A DNA stretch of 64,000 nucleotides from Rhodocyclales bacterium (GTDB lineage Bacteria > Pseudomonadota > Gammaproteobacteria > Burkholderiales > Rhodocyclaceae). The position numbers were made by a program, and so were the translations under genes. The stretch's first letter is position 1. Each line of letters opens with the position of its first letter. Below, piece after piece: positions 1 to 9,809 of the stretch. The stretch covers positions 79,665-143,664 of the forward strand of contig JACRLX010000050.1 of the NCBI GenBank assembly GCA_016235165.1, in the 5' to 3' direction. The notes below the pieces were generated by a model. The model searched no databases. It was not told the DNA's origin and saw only the letters and a list, made by a program, of their open reading frames with translations.

Positions 1-579
1 GCCGAGGTCACCGGCTACTACGCCACGGTGGCGCCGCGCCCGCTGGTGCGCGTGCGGCGCATCCACCGCCGCCGCCATCCGGTGTTCCAGACCATCATTT
101 CCGGCGGCGAAGTGTTCAACTCGGTCGGCCTGCTCGGCGAGGCCAATGTGCTGGCGCTGCTGCAGAAGCAGGTGCCGGGCGTCAAGGACGTGTATTTCTC
201 GCACGGCGGCTGCGGCTTCTACCATGCCGTGGTGCAGATCGCGCAAAAGCGCGCCGGCTGGGCCAAGCAGGCACTGATGGCGGCCTTCGCCGCCTTCCCG
301 CCGCTGAAAATGGTGACCGTGGTCGATGACGACGTCGACATCCGCAACCCGGCCGACGTCGAATGGGCGATGGCCACGCGGCTGGATCCGAAGCGCGGCA
401 TCCTGGTGATCGACAGCGTCTTCGGCCACGGCCTGAATCCGACCTTCCCCGACTATCTGGGAAGCAAGGTCGGCTTCGACGCCACGCGGCCCTTTCCGCA
501 CACGCCCAACTTCACCCGCGCCAGGGTCAGGCCGGCGACGCTCGACGGCCTGGACATCGAGGTGCCCGAAATCAGGTAA
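1..579 (+). CDS. UbiD-family decarboxylase, C-terminal part (5' truncated by window edge)
   Basis: Open frame from base 1 to stop at 579; translation ...GGCGFYHAVVQIAQKRAGWAKQALMAAFAAFPPLKMVTVVDDDVDIRNPADVEWAMATR... typical of UbiD C-terminus. Confidence 0.85.
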   Translation, partial: AEVTGYYATVAPRPLVRVRRIHRRRHPVFQTIISGGEVFNSVGLLGEANVLALLQKQVPGVKDVYFSHGGCGFYHAVVQIAQKRAGWAKQALMAAFAAFPPLKMVTVVDDDVDIRNPADVEWAMATRLDPKRGILVIDSVFGHGLNPTFPDYLGSKVGFDATRPFPHTPNFTRARVRPATLDGLDIEVPEIR

Positions 580-642
580 ACAGCAGCACCGTACCCGCCG
601 CGCGGCCGGACGCACGCGCTCACAAGAACAGGAGGAGTCAGC

Positions 643-1662
643 ATGAAACGTCGCACCACGCTTTCTGCCATCGCCGCGCTCGCTGCCGGCCTGCTTGGTC
701 TGCCGCCGGCGGCCTCGGCCGCCGAGATCACCCTGACCTACGCCTTCTTCGCCCCGGCCAAGACCTTTCCCGCCGTGCAGATGAACCACTGGGCGCAGCA
801 GCTTTCCAAGCGCAGCAACGGCAAGGTCGAGGTCAAGACCTTCCCCGGCGGCACGCTGCTCGGGGCCAAGGAGATGTATGACGGCGTCAGCAAGGGGGTG
901 GCCGACATCGGCCTGGGCTCGCCGTCCTACGATCCCGGCCGCTTCCCGCTGACCTCGGGCGTGGCGCTGCCGGTCGGCTTCACCAGCGCCACCCAGGCCA
1001 GCAAGACGCTGTGGGCGCTGACCAAGGAGTTCAAGCCCAAGGAGTACGAGGGCTTCAAGGTGATCGCGATGTTCACCACCGAGCCCGGCTTCATCCAGAC
1101 CAAGACCGCGGTCAGGAGCGCCGGCGACCTCGCCGGCATGAAGCTGCGCGCCGCCGGTACCGGCGTGCCGGTGCTGAAGGCCCTGGGCGCGGCGCCGATC
1201 GGCATGCCGATGCCGGAAGTGCCGCAGTCGGTGCAGACCGGCGTCATCAGTGGCACCATGACCTCGCGCGAAGTGCTGCAGGATTTCAAGCTGGCCGAGT
1301 CGCTCAAGTTCGTCACCGACTACCCGACCGTGGTGGTGGCCTTCGCCGCGGTGATGGAGCAGAAGAAGTGGGACAAGCTGCCGGCCGACGTGAAGAAGCT
1401 GATCGAGGAGCTGGCCGAGGAAATGCCCGGCTGGACCGGCAATTACCACGACAACGAGAACGTCGGCGCCGCCATGGCCTGGGCGCAGAAGGACCACAAG
1501 CTGCAGGTGGTGTCGCTCGCCGCCGACGAGAAGGCGCGCTGGGACGCCAAGCTCAAGTCGATGGAAGACGACTGGGTCAAGGAGATGTCGGGCAAGGGCC
1601 TGCCCGCTGCCGCCTACCTCAAGCGCCTGCACGAGCTGGCACCACAGTTCGCCAAGAAGTAA
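643..1662 (+). CDS. TRAP transporter substrate-binding protein (DctP family)
   Basis: Signal peptide plus DctP-like sequence; followed by small and large permease genes. Confidence 0.9.
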   Translation: MKRRTTLSAIAALAAGLLGLPPAASAAEITLTYAFFAPAKTFPAVQMNHWAQQLSKRSNGKVEVKTFPGGTLLGAKEMYDGVSKGVADIGLGSPSYDPGRFPLTSGVALPVGFTSATQASKTLWALTKEFKPKEYEGFKVIAMFTTEPGFIQTKTAVRSAGDLAGMKLRAAGTGVPVLKALGAAPIGMPMPEVPQSVQTGVISGTMTSREVLQDFKLAESLKFVTDYPTVVVAFAAVMEQKKWDKLPADVKKLIEELAEEMPGWTGNYHDNENVGAAMAWAQKDHKLQVVSLAADEKARWDAKLKSMEDDWVKEMSGKGLPAAAYLKRLHELAPQFAKK

Positions 1663-2204
1663 TGAGTTCTGCCGCGCAACCGGGCGCCGGAAGTGCCCCC
1701 GGGGGGCTGGTCCACGCCCTCGACCGCGCCAGCGCCTGGCTCAACGAGGGCCTGGCGCACGGCGCCGCGCTGATGCTGGGCGCGATGATGCTGTTCTCGG
1801 TGGTGGACATGGTGGCGCGCGGATTCGGCCTCACCATCGCCGGCTCCTACGAGGTCATCGGCTGGATGTCGGCGGCGGCGATGGCGCTGGCCCTGGGCAC
1901 GGTGCAGCGCCACAAGGGCCATGTCGCCATGGAACTCTTCGTCGTCAGGCTGGGGAGCCGCAACCGCGCGCTGGTCGAGGCGGCGATGGCCGTGCTGTCG
2001 CTGGCGCTGTTCGCCGTCACCGCCTTCTACGTCCTGCGCTACGGCCGCACCCTGCACGAAACCGGTTCGATGTCCGAGACCCTGCGCGTGATCGTCTATC
2101 CCTGGGTGTATGTCGTCGGCCTGGGCTGCGTCGGCCTGGCGCTGGCGCTGCTGGTCGACTTCCTCAAGTCGCTCGCGGCGCTGGGCGGCGCGCTGAAAGC
2201 CTGA
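1662..2204 (+). CDS. TRAP transporter small permease (DctQ family)
   Basis: ATG overlaps previous stop (TAATG); hydrophobic, four predicted TM segments, operon context. Confidence 0.85.
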   Translation: MSSAAQPGAGSAPGGLVHALDRASAWLNEGLAHGAALMLGAMMLFSVVDMVARGFGLTIAGSYEVIGWMSAAAMALALGTVQRHKGHVAMELFVVRLGSRNRALVEAAMAVLSLALFAVTAFYVLRYGRTLHETGSMSETLRVIVYPWVYVVGLGCVGLALALLVDFLKSLAALGGALKA

Positions 2205-2205
2205 C

Positions 2206-3516
2206 ATGGATGCGAACATCGTCGCCGTGATCGGCCTCGCCCTGATGGCGCTGCTGATGCTGCTGGGCCAGCCGATCGCCTTCACCATGCTCGCCGCCGG
2301 CGTGCTCGGCAATGCCTACCTGCTGAGCACCGGCGCCGCCACGCATCTCCTGGCCACCAATATCTGGGAGCAGTTCTCCTCCTACGGCCTGTCGGTGATC
2401 CCGCTGTTCGTGCTGATGGGCCAGTTCGCCTACCGCGCCGGCACCACCGAACGGCTCTACCACGCGGCCTACACCTGGGTCGGGCGCCTGCCCGGCGGCC
2501 TGGCCGGCACGACGATTGCCGCCAGCGCCGGCTTCTCGGCCATCTGCGGCTCCAACTCGGCGACCACCGCCACCATGGGCACCATCGCCATGCCCGAGAT
2601 GCGCCGCTATGGCTACGACCCGGCGCTGTCCACCGGGGCCATCGCGGTGGGCGGCACGCTGGGCGTGGTGATCCCGCCCTCCGTGGTGCTGATCGTGATC
2701 GCCGTGCAGACCGAGCAGTCGCTGCTGCGCCTGTTCGTCGCCGCCGTGGTACCGGGGCTGATCCTCACCGCGCTGTTCCTCGCCACCATCTTCTGGATGT
2801 GCAAGCGCAATCCGGCCCTGGGTCCGCTCGGGCCGCAGACGGGCTGGGGCGAGAAGTTCCGCGCCCTGACCGGCGTGATCGAGGCCCTGGCCCTGTTCTC
2901 GCTCGTCATCGGCGGCCTCTACATGGGCTGGTTCACGCCCACCGAGGCGGGCGCCGCCGGGGCCTTCGGCGCCCTGGCGATCGGCCTGATCCAGCGCAGC
3001 CTGGACCTCAAGGGCATCATCCTGTCCATCGTCGAGAGCGTGCGCATCTCGGCCATGGTGGTGCTGCTGATAGCCGGCGCCGTGCTGTTCGGCCGCTTTC
3101 TCACCGTCTCGCGCCTGCCCTTCGAACTCGCCGAGTGGGCCTCCGCCCTGCCGGTGGCGCCCTTCGTCATCCTGCTGGTGGTGCTGGGCATCTACATCAT
3201 CGGCGGCATGCTGATGGACGCGCTGGGCTTCCTCGTCGTCACCATTCCGATCTTCTTTCCGCTCGGCGTCGCGCTCGGCTACGACCCGGTCTGGTACACG
3301 GTGATCCTGACCATCATCACCACCATGGGCGCGGTGACGCCGCCGGTGGGGGTCAATGTCTTCATCGTGCATGGCCTGGCGCCCGAGGTGCCGATCCATA
3401 CCATCTTCCGCGGCGTGATGTATTTCATGGTCTCGTTCGTGCTGTGCATCCTGGTGATGTGGGTCTTCCCGGCCACCGTCACCGGCCTGCCGAACTGGAT
3501 GCTGGGGCCGGGTTGA
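2206..3516 (+). CDS. TRAP transporter large permease (DctM family)
   Basis: Long hydrophobic ORF with DctM motifs (GASAGFSAICGSNSATTATMGTIAMPEM). Confidence 0.92.
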   Translation: MDANIVAVIGLALMALLMLLGQPIAFTMLAAGVLGNAYLLSTGAATHLLATNIWEQFSSYGLSVIPLFVLMGQFAYRAGTTERLYHAAYTWVGRLPGGLAGTTIAASAGFSAICGSNSATTATMGTIAMPEMRRYGYDPALSTGAIAVGGTLGVVIPPSVVLIVIAVQTEQSLLRLFVAAVVPGLILTALFLATIFWMCKRNPALGPLGPQTGWGEKFRALTGVIEALALFSLVIGGLYMGWFTPTEAGAAGAFGALAIGLIQRSLDLKGIILSIVESVRISAMVVLLIAGAVLFGRFLTVSRLPFELAEWASALPVAPFVILLVVLGIYIIGGMLMDALGFLVVTIPIFFPLGVALGYDPVWYTVILTIITTMGAVTPPVGVNVFIVHGLAPEVPIHTIFRGVMYFMVSFVLCILVMWVFPATVTGLPNWMLGPG

Positions 3517-3542
3517 AAGTCGGCGTTCACGCAACGGCGATT
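3514..3542 (+). repeat. KVGAG-type dispersed repeat (TGAAAGTCGGCGTTCACGCAACGGCGATT)
   Basis: Matches consensus GAAAGTCGGCG-N8-ACGGCG; overlaps dctM stop. Confidence 0.65.
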
Positions 3543-3556
3543 TCCGGGGCCAGGCC

Positions 3557-4633
3557 ATGCGCATAGCCGTGCTGGGCGGCGGCAACGGCTCCTACGCCGC
3601 CGCCGCCGACCTCTCCGACCTCGGCCACGAAGTGCGCTTCTGGCGACGCGACGCGGCGGCCTTCGGCGACCTGGCGACGACGCGCCGGCTGATGCTGAAG
3701 GACATCGCCGGCCGCCGCGAAGTGGAGGTCGCCGTGGTCACCGCCGACATCGGCGCGGCTGTGCGCGGCGCCGAGCTGATCCTGATCCCGACGCCGGCCT
3801 TCGCCCAGGAGGACATCGCCCGCGCCCTGGCGCCGCACCTGGTCGACGGCCAGGTGATCTTCCTGCCGCCGGGCACCTTCGGCAGCGTGGCCATGATGCA
3901 GGTCCTGCGCCACGCCGGCTGCGGCGCCGACGTGGCCTTCGCCGAGACCGGCACCCTGCCCTGGCTGACGCGCAAGCACGGGCCGGCCGAAGTCGCCATC
4001 ACCATCCGCGCCGCGCGCCTGCCGACCGGGGTGTTTCCGGCCGACAAGGCGGCGCAGTCCTTCGCCGTGCTGCGCGCCGCGTTTCCCTCCGTCGAGCCGA
4101 TCGAGGAAGTACTGGCCGGCGCGCTGATGAATGCCGGGCCGATCATCCATCCGCCGCTGATCCTGATGAACGCCGGCCCGCTGGAACACTTCGAGCGCTG
4201 GGACATCCACAACGAAGGCACCCAGCCTTCGATCCGCCGCGTCACCAATGCGCTCGATGCCGAACGCATCGCGCTGCGCGTCGGCCTCGGCTACACCGGC
4301 GAGCACTTCCCGCTGCGCGACCACTACGAGAGCGATCGCTGGATGTACGGCGACGCCCACCAGCGACTCACCGACAGCGGCGACTGGCGCGAACACATCG
4401 TGCTCACCGGGCACCGCTACATGACCGAGGACATCCACTACGGGCTGGCCTTCCTGGTCTCGGTGGCGGACTGGGCTGGTGTCAGCATGCCCGTCGCGCG
4501 CGGCCTGCTGGCGCTGGCCTCGGCCGTCTGCGCGCGCGACCTGCGCGCCGGGCCGCGCACGCTGGAAGCCCTGGGGCTGGCCGCGCTCGATCGCGCCGGC
4601 ATGCGCCGATTGCTGGCCACGGGCCACGTTTGA
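3557..4633 (+). CDS. NAD/NADP octopine/nopaline (opine) dehydrogenase family protein
   Basis: N-terminal Rossmann MRIAVLGGGNGSYAAAADL; opine-dehydrogenase-like C-terminal region. Confidence 0.75.
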   Translation: MRIAVLGGGNGSYAAAADLSDLGHEVRFWRRDAAAFGDLATTRRLMLKDIAGRREVEVAVVTADIGAAVRGAELILIPTPAFAQEDIARALAPHLVDGQVIFLPPGTFGSVAMMQVLRHAGCGADVAFAETGTLPWLTRKHGPAEVAITIRAARLPTGVFPADKAAQSFAVLRAAFPSVEPIEEVLAGALMNAGPIIHPPLILMNAGPLEHFERWDIHNEGTQPSIRRVTNALDAERIALRVGLGYTGEHFPLRDHYESDRWMYGDAHQRLTDSGDWREHIVLTGHRYMTEDIHYGLAFLVSVADWAGVSMPVARGLLALASAVCARDLRAGPRTLEALGLAALDRAGMRRLLATGHV

Positions 4634-4706
4634 TGACCGCCGCCCGCCGGGCCGTCCCAAGGGCGGCGGCGCCAAACGTCCGGAGCGGGCCTAGCCCGCG
4701 AACCTC

Positions 4707-4744
4707 CGTCACCCCCTCCCGTGGGGATGGGGTTGGGGGGAGGG
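4707..4744 (+). repeat. 38-bp G-rich repeat, copy A
   Basis: CGTCACCCCCTCCCGTGGGGATGGGGTTGGGGGGAGGG; 32/38 identical to copy at 59965-60002 (minus). Confidence 0.7.
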
Positions 4745-4748
4745 CGCT

Positions 4749-5717
4749 TTGATTGTTGCCGCGCTCGGCGCCGGACGCATGGGGCGCGGCATCGCCCATG
4801 CCTTCGCCTATGCCGGCCACGAGGTCTGGTTGATCGACAGCAAGCCGCGCGCGGCCGATGCCGCGCAGGCGCTCGAAGCCGATGCGCGGCGCGAGATCGA
4901 AGCCAGCTTGCGCACCCTTGCCGAACTCGGCGTCTTCGATGCGGCACTGATCCCCGCGATGCTGGCCCGTGTGCATTTCGCCGCGCGCGAGGCGGCGCCC
5001 GAGGTGCTGGCCCAGGTCGATGTGCTGTTCGAAGGCGTGCCGGAAAAGCTCGACGCCAAGCGCGAAGCCTTCGAATTCGCCTGCCGGCACCTGCGGCCCG
5101 AGGCGCTGCTGGCCTCGACCACCTCGACCATGCTGTCTACCGAACTGGCCGGCCTCGTGACGCATCCCGGGCGCTTCCTCAACGCGCACTGGCTCAACCC
5201 CGCCTACCTGATCCCGCTGGTCGAGGTCTCGCCGCATCCGGGCACCGACGCGGCGGCGACGCGGCGCCTGTGCGACCTGCTCTCCGCCATCGGCAAGCAG
5301 CCGGTGCTGTGCCAGGCGGCGCCCGGCTACATCGTGCCGCGCCTGCAGGCGCTGCTGATGAACGAGGCGGCGCGCATGGTGGAGCAGGGTGTGGCGACGC
5401 CCGAGGACATCGACCGCGCGGTGCGCTACGGCTTCGGCCCGCGCTTCGCCAGCATGGGCCTGGTCGAGTTCATCGACTTCGGCGGGCTGGACATCCTCTA
5501 CTACGCCAGCCACTACCTGGCCAAGGCGCTCGACGATCCCTGGCGCGAGCCGCCGGCCATCGTCGATCGCTACATGGCCGAGGGCCGCGCCGGGCTGCGC
5601 GCGGGACGCGGCTTCTTCGACTGGTCGACGGTCGACGCGGCAGCCTATCGCCGCGAGGTGATGCAGCGCCAGTTGGCTCTGCTGAAACAGCTCGGTATGG
5701 TGCCGGCGCCGGGCTGA
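4749..5717 (+). CDS. 3-hydroxyacyl-CoA dehydrogenase family protein
   Basis: GAGRMGRGIAHAFAYAGHEVWLID... and HWLNPAYLIPLVEVSPHPGT motif; TTG start. Confidence 0.85.
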   Translation: MIVAALGAGRMGRGIAHAFAYAGHEVWLIDSKPRAADAAQALEADARREIEASLRTLAELGVFDAALIPAMLARVHFAAREAAPEVLAQVDVLFEGVPEKLDAKREAFEFACRHLRPEALLASTTSTMLSTELAGLVTHPGRFLNAHWLNPAYLIPLVEVSPHPGTDAAATRRLCDLLSAIGKQPVLCQAAPGYIVPRLQALLMNEAARMVEQGVATPEDIDRAVRYGFGPRFASMGLVEFIDFGGLDILYYASHYLAKALDDPWREPPAIVDRYMAEGRAGLRAGRGFFDWSTVDAAAYRREVMQRQLALLKQLGMVPAPG

Positions 5718-5755
5718 GAGACTGCCAGTCGCTCGAAGCACCATACCACTTGAAT

Positions 5756-5791
5756 ATGCCCGAAATGGGCAGTAAGATGCCCAATATGGGC
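5756..5791. promoter_or_regulatory. Twin palindromic operator upstream of the WH-MNT gene
   Basis: ATGCCCGAAATGGGC and ATGCCCAATATGGGC, centres 21 bp apart. Confidence 0.65.
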
Positions 5792-5794
5792 TTG

Positions 5795-6412
5795 ATGAAG
5801 AACGAACCTGCGATCCACCCCGCACCAGCGGTGAGCTTGGCCGATGCCTTGTTCGCCGGAATCCAGCAACGGGTGCTGGCCTATCTTTTTGGCCAGCCGG
5901 ACCGCAGTTTCTACGCTACCGAGCTGATCGGCCTGACCGGTGGCGGTTCCGGCGCGGTGCAGCGCGAACTGGCGCGGCTGGCCGGTAGCGGCCTGGTAAC
6001 GGTAACGCGGGTCGGCAACCAAAAGCACTACCAGGCCAATCCGGCGGCACCGATCTACACTGAGCTCTGCGGCATCGCAATGAAGACGGTCGGCCTCGCC
6101 GAACCCTTGCGCCTGGCGCTGGCGCCGCTCGCCAAGCGTATCGTTGCGGCCTTCGTCTTCGGCTCGGTGGCCAAGCGCGGCGATACGGCCGCGAGCGACA
6201 TTGACGTCCTGGTACTGACCGACAAGCTCGATTACGCCGATGTCTTCGCTGCGCTTCAGGCAGCCGAAGCGCAATTGGCCCGTCCCGTGAATCCCACGCT
6301 GTATTCCCGGACCGACTGGCGCCGCAAGCGCAAGGAAGGCCATGCCTTTGTCACCCGGATCATGGCCCAGCCGAAAATCATGCTGATCGGCTCGGAGGCC
6401 GATCTTGACTGA
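5795..6412 (+). CDS. Winged-helix plus nucleotidyltransferase (MNT) fusion protein, probable antitoxin/autoregulator
   Basis: Winged-helix N-terminus (GLTGGGSGAVQRELARLAGSGLVTVTRVGNQKHYQAN) and GSVAKRGDTAASDIDVLV NTase motif. Confidence 0.75.
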   Translation: MKNEPAIHPAPAVSLADALFAGIQQRVLAYLFGQPDRSFYATELIGLTGGGSGAVQRELARLAGSGLVTVTRVGNQKHYQANPAAPIYTELCGIAMKTVGLAEPLRLALAPLAKRIVAAFVFGSVAKRGDTAASDIDVLVLTDKLDYADVFAALQAAEAQLARPVNPTLYSRTDWRRKRKEGHAFVTRIMAQPKIMLIGSEADLD

Positions 6413-6839
6413 GGCCGGCCTGACGAATCTTGCCCGCATCGGCAAGCTGGCCGCCGAACCCGGTTCGGTGGCCGAGATCGTTGGCCTGCTGCGTTCAGGG
6501 GTGGAGCGACTGAGGGATGCCCGCAACGAGGCCTTGGCGTATTCCAGCCGTTTCGACTTGGCCTACAACGCCGCCCACGCCTTTTCGCTGGCCGCTTTGC
6601 GCTGGCACGGCTACCGATCGGACAACCGCTACCTGGTGTTTCAGGCGCTGCCGCACACGCCGGGCCTGCCCGCGCCGGTGTGGCGGGTGCTGGCCAAGGC
6701 CCATGAGGTGCGCAATGCCGCGGAATACGAGGGTTGCCTCGATGTCGATCTGGCTTTGCCAAACGGCCTGATCGATGCGGCAGAAAAGGTCTCCGTCGCG
6801 GTTGGATTGCTGCCGGCGCCGGGCGCCAAATCGCCGTAG
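6405..6839 (+). CDS. HEPN-like small helical protein paired with upstream MNT protein
   Basis: Overlaps MNT gene; TTG start; all-helical sequence with HEPN-like features. Confidence 0.55.
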   Translation: MTEAGLTNLARIGKLAAEPGSVAEIVGLLRSGVERLRDARNEALAYSSRFDLAYNAAHAFSLAALRWHGYRSDNRYLVFQALPHTPGLPAPVWRVLAKAHEVRNAAEYEGCLDVDLALPNGLIDAAEKVSVAVGLLPAPGAKSP

Positions 6840-6858
6840 TACCGGCGCCGACTCCCGA
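6829..6858 (-). repeat. KVGAG-type dispersed repeat (GGGAGTCGGCGCCGGTACTACGGCGATT)
   Basis: Minus-strand match spanning the stop codon of ORF 6405..6839. Confidence 0.65.
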
Positions 6859-6861
6859 CCC

Positions 6862-7992
6862 ATGAAGAACCGCTACGACCTCGCCGAACTGGGAGGCGCC
6901 TTCGGCGACCTCGGTACCCTGATCCCCTTCGTCGTTGCCTACGTCGCGGTGCTCAAGATGGACCCGACCGGCATCCTGCTCGCTTTCGGCGCGGCGCTGC
7001 TGGTGGTCGGCCTGACGCGGCGCACACCCTTCCCGGTGCAGCCGATGAAGGCCATCGGCGCCGCCGCCGTGGCGCAAACGGCCGGCATCGCCGCGCTGAC
7101 GCCGGCGATGGTCACCGGCGCCGGCATCGCCACCGCCGTGTTCTGGCTGCTGCTGGCGGCCAGCGGCATGGCGCGGCGGCTGGCCGACATGGTGCCCAAG
7201 CCGGTGCTGGTGGGCATCGTCATGGGCTTGGGCTTCAGCTTCATGCGCGAGGGCATCCTGATGATGGCGCAGGCCCCCTGGCAGGGCGGCCTGCTGCTGG
7301 CGCTGACACTGCTGATGCTGTCGCGCCCGCGCTTTCCCGCCATGCTGGTGCTGCTGCTGGCGGGCATGGCCATTGCGCTGGCCGAGCAGCCGACGCTGGC
7401 CGCCAGTCTGGCGGCGATCCGCCCCGGCTTGCGCCTGCCCGACTTCGCCTGGGGCGCGCTGGGCTGGAACGAGCTTTGGCTGGGCGCGCTGCTGCTCGCC
7501 CTGCCGCAGCTGCCGCTGACCTTCGGCAACGCGCTGGTCGCCATCACCGAGGAAAACAACCGCCTCTTCCCCGACCGGCCGGTGACCGAGCGCCAGGTGG
7601 CGTTTTCCACCGGCGCGATGAACCTGTTTTCCAGCGCCATTGGCGGCATCCCGCTGTGCCACGGTGCCGGCGGCATGGCCGGCCACGTGCGCTTCGGCGC
7701 GCGAACCGGCGGCGCCTCGGTGATGCTGGGCGCATTGCTGCTGGTCTGCGCCCTGTTCTTCGGCGAGGCGATGCTCACCCTGTTCCGCCTGTTTCCGCTG
7801 CCGGTGCTGGGAGTCATCCTGTTCCTCGCCGGGGCCGAGCTGGCGCTGGGCGGCAAGCCGCAGGACGCCGAGCGCGGCAGCCGCTTCGTGGTGCTGACCA
7901 CGGCGGCCTTCGCCATGTGGCATGTCGGCGCCGCGGTGGTGTTCGGCCTCTTGCTGCACCAGGCGGTGCGGCGGGAGTGGATGAAACTCTGA
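6862..7992 (+). CDS. Putative molybdate/sulfate transporter (MOT1/SulP-like)
   Basis: YDLAELGGAFGDLGTLIPFVVAYVAV...FPVQPMKAIGAAAVAQ, typical of MOT1-type transporters. Confidence 0.8.
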   Translation: MKNRYDLAELGGAFGDLGTLIPFVVAYVAVLKMDPTGILLAFGAALLVVGLTRRTPFPVQPMKAIGAAAVAQTAGIAALTPAMVTGAGIATAVFWLLLAASGMARRLADMVPKPVLVGIVMGLGFSFMREGILMMAQAPWQGGLLLALTLLMLSRPRFPAMLVLLLAGMAIALAEQPTLAASLAAIRPGLRLPDFAWGALGWNELWLGALLLALPQLPLTFGNALVAITEENNRLFPDRPVTERQVAFSTGAMNLFSSAIGGIPLCHGAGGMAGHVRFGARTGGASVMLGALLLVCALFFGEAMLTLFRLFPLPVLGVILFLAGAELALGGKPQDAERGSRFVVLTTAAFAMWHVGAAVVFGLLLHQAVRREWMKL

Positions 7993-8013
7993 TTTCTGGT
8001 TGATGCTGGCTGG

Positions 8014-9144
8014 TTAGCGATACCGCTTGAGGTAAAGCGATTCGAAGAAGTCCTTGGCGTTGTGCATCAGCTTCATGCGCGGCAGCGCCCAGGCGGACGA
8101 CTCGGTGCGCCGCACCAGCATGCCGGCATCGAGGCTGTCGACAATGCACATCAGCTCCGACTTGAAGGTCTTGTCCGCCGGCCGACCCGCCAGTTCGGCG
8201 AGCAAGTTGTCCACCGCCGTGGCGGCCTGCAGGTCAGCCATGTGCGCCTGCTTGGGCATCCAGTCGGGCCCCGGAAAGCTGCCGGCATCGCCGACCACAT
8301 ACACGCGCTCCATGCCGTTCACGCGACAGCCGGCGTCGGCGGCGATCAGGCCACCGGGCGAGCGCGGCAGGCTGGTGTTGTCGAACCAGGCATTGCCGGT
8401 CAGCCCTGGCATGAAGACGATAATGTCGGCAGCAATCTCGCCGACTTCGGTCTTGACCTTGTCCGCCTCGAAGCCCGTGATTTTGTGTCCCAGGTGGGTT
8501 TCTATTCCGCGTCGACGCATTTCCGCCATCAGGCGTTCGACCGCGCGTTCGCCGAGGCGATTGCCCGGTTTGGGCATGGGATTGAAGAACACCAGCTTGA
8601 TGTTGTCGCGCCGGCCTTCCTGGCGCAGTTGCGTGTCCAGGCCGAGCAGGAATTCGAAGATCGGCCCGCCGCGCATGGCGATCGGCTCGTTGGGATTGCC
8701 GGCAAAGCCGAGCGCAATGGTGCCGGATTGCAGGGCCGCCACTTTCTCGCGCAGCCGTTCCACGGGAGCGATGCCTTCGCAAGGCAGGATGGCATGTTCG
8801 ATGCCCGGCAGCTTTTTGATGAAGCGGCCGCCGCAAGCGATCACGAGGCCGTCGTTGCCGATCGTCCCCGCCGTGGTGTGTACGCTGCGGCCGCCCTCGC
8901 CTATTCCTGTCGCCTCGCCGGCGACGAAATCGATCCGCTGTTCCTTGAAGAACCCTTCCAGCGGCACCACGAGGTCCTCCGGTTTACGCTTGCGCGATGG
9001 CAGCCAGATCAGGCTCGGCAGGTAGATCAGTTCGGGCCGCGGCGCGATCAGGGTGATCTTTGCTCCGGCGTTGCTCTTGCGCAGGCAGCGGGCGGCGGTC
9101 AGCGCGCCGAAGCCGCAGCCGATGATGCTGATGTTCTTGGACAT
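8014..9144 (-). CDS. FAD-dependent oxidoreductase, sulfide:quinone oxidoreductase-like (copy 1)
   Basis: MSKNISIIGCGFGALTAARCLRK...YVVGDAGSFPGPDWMPKQAHMADLQAATA. Confidence 0.8.
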   Translation of the reverse strand: MSKNISIIGCGFGALTAARCLRKSNAGAKITLIAPRPELIYLPSLIWLPSRKRKPEDLVVPLEGFFKEQRIDFVAGEATGIGEGGRSVHTTAGTIGNDGLVIACGGRFIKKLPGIEHAILPCEGIAPVERLREKVAALQSGTIALGFAGNPNEPIAMRGGPIFEFLLGLDTQLRQEGRRDNIKLVFFNPMPKPGNRLGERAVERLMAEMRRRGIETHLGHKITGFEADKVKTEVGEIAADIIVFMPGLTGNAWFDNTSLPRSPGGLIAADAGCRVNGMERVYVVGDAGSFPGPDWMPKQAHMADLQAATAVDNLLAELAGRPADKTFKSELMCIVDSLDAGMLVRRTESSAWALPRMKLMHNAKDFFESLYLKRYR

Positions 9145-9265
9145 GGTTTCTCCTGAATTCGGTGACGCGACTACGTGATGGAGAGCTATCGGGATTCGAT
9201 GCTTCCGCTGACAGCGATGAAGCTGCCCCATGCCAGCGCCGCGGGCGGCATTTTGACCCGCAGGG

Positions 9266-9730
9266 CTATTTCTTCACGGCTCGGCTCGCGGCCTCGAAAC
9301 CGCCCTTGGCTTTCCATTCGGCGAATCCGCCCTGGAGAATGCGCACATTTTCGTACCCGGCGACGCGCAAGGCGAAACCGGCCTGGGCGGAAAGCGATCC
9401 GGTATTGCAATAGATCAGTACCGACTTGTTCTTGGGTATGGCCGCCCGCTTTTCCAATACCTGTCGCCATTCCAGATTGACGGCACCCGGAATATGGTCC
9501 TTGACGTACTGTTCCTTGTCGCGTGCGTCGATGACATGGAAACGCGGCCAATCTTCCTTGGGAATCTGCTCCGGAAGCATCGTTGCGCCGCCGTAATCGA
9601 CGAATGCAAGATAGTCTTCCATGACCTTGATCGCATCGCTATCGGCATCCGCCCGGGCGGACGGGGGCAGCAAGGTCAAGGTGCAGGCGAAAACGAGGGC
9701 GAGAGGCTTCAAAAGCGCAAGAGCATGCAT
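9266..9730 (-). CDS. Periplasmic rhodanese-like protein
   Basis: Signal peptide; rhodanese motif FHVIDARDKEQYVKDHIPGAVNLEW...LIYCNTG. Confidence 0.85.
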   Translation of the reverse strand: MHALALLKPLALVFACTLTLLPPSARADADSDAIKVMEDYLAFVDYGGATMLPEQIPKEDWPRFHVIDARDKEQYVKDHIPGAVNLEWRQVLEKRAAIPKNKSVLIYCNTGSLSAQAGFALRVAGYENVRILQGGFAEWKAKGGFEAASRAVKK

Positions 9731-9809
9731 GGCTTCACTTTCAGGGATGGGTCAGGAAATGAATGTGCATTCACACGCGGCCGATTGCATGGTTCAAGCC
9801 CGCAATGGA

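Noticed and set aside
2164-3585. Long antisense ORFs (e.g. 473 aa at 2164..3585, 567 aa at 6256..7959, 766 aa at 11011..13311)
   Set aside because: GC-rich codon bias opens opposite-strand frames; they overlay well-supported genes and show His/Arg/Gln-rich low-complexity composition.
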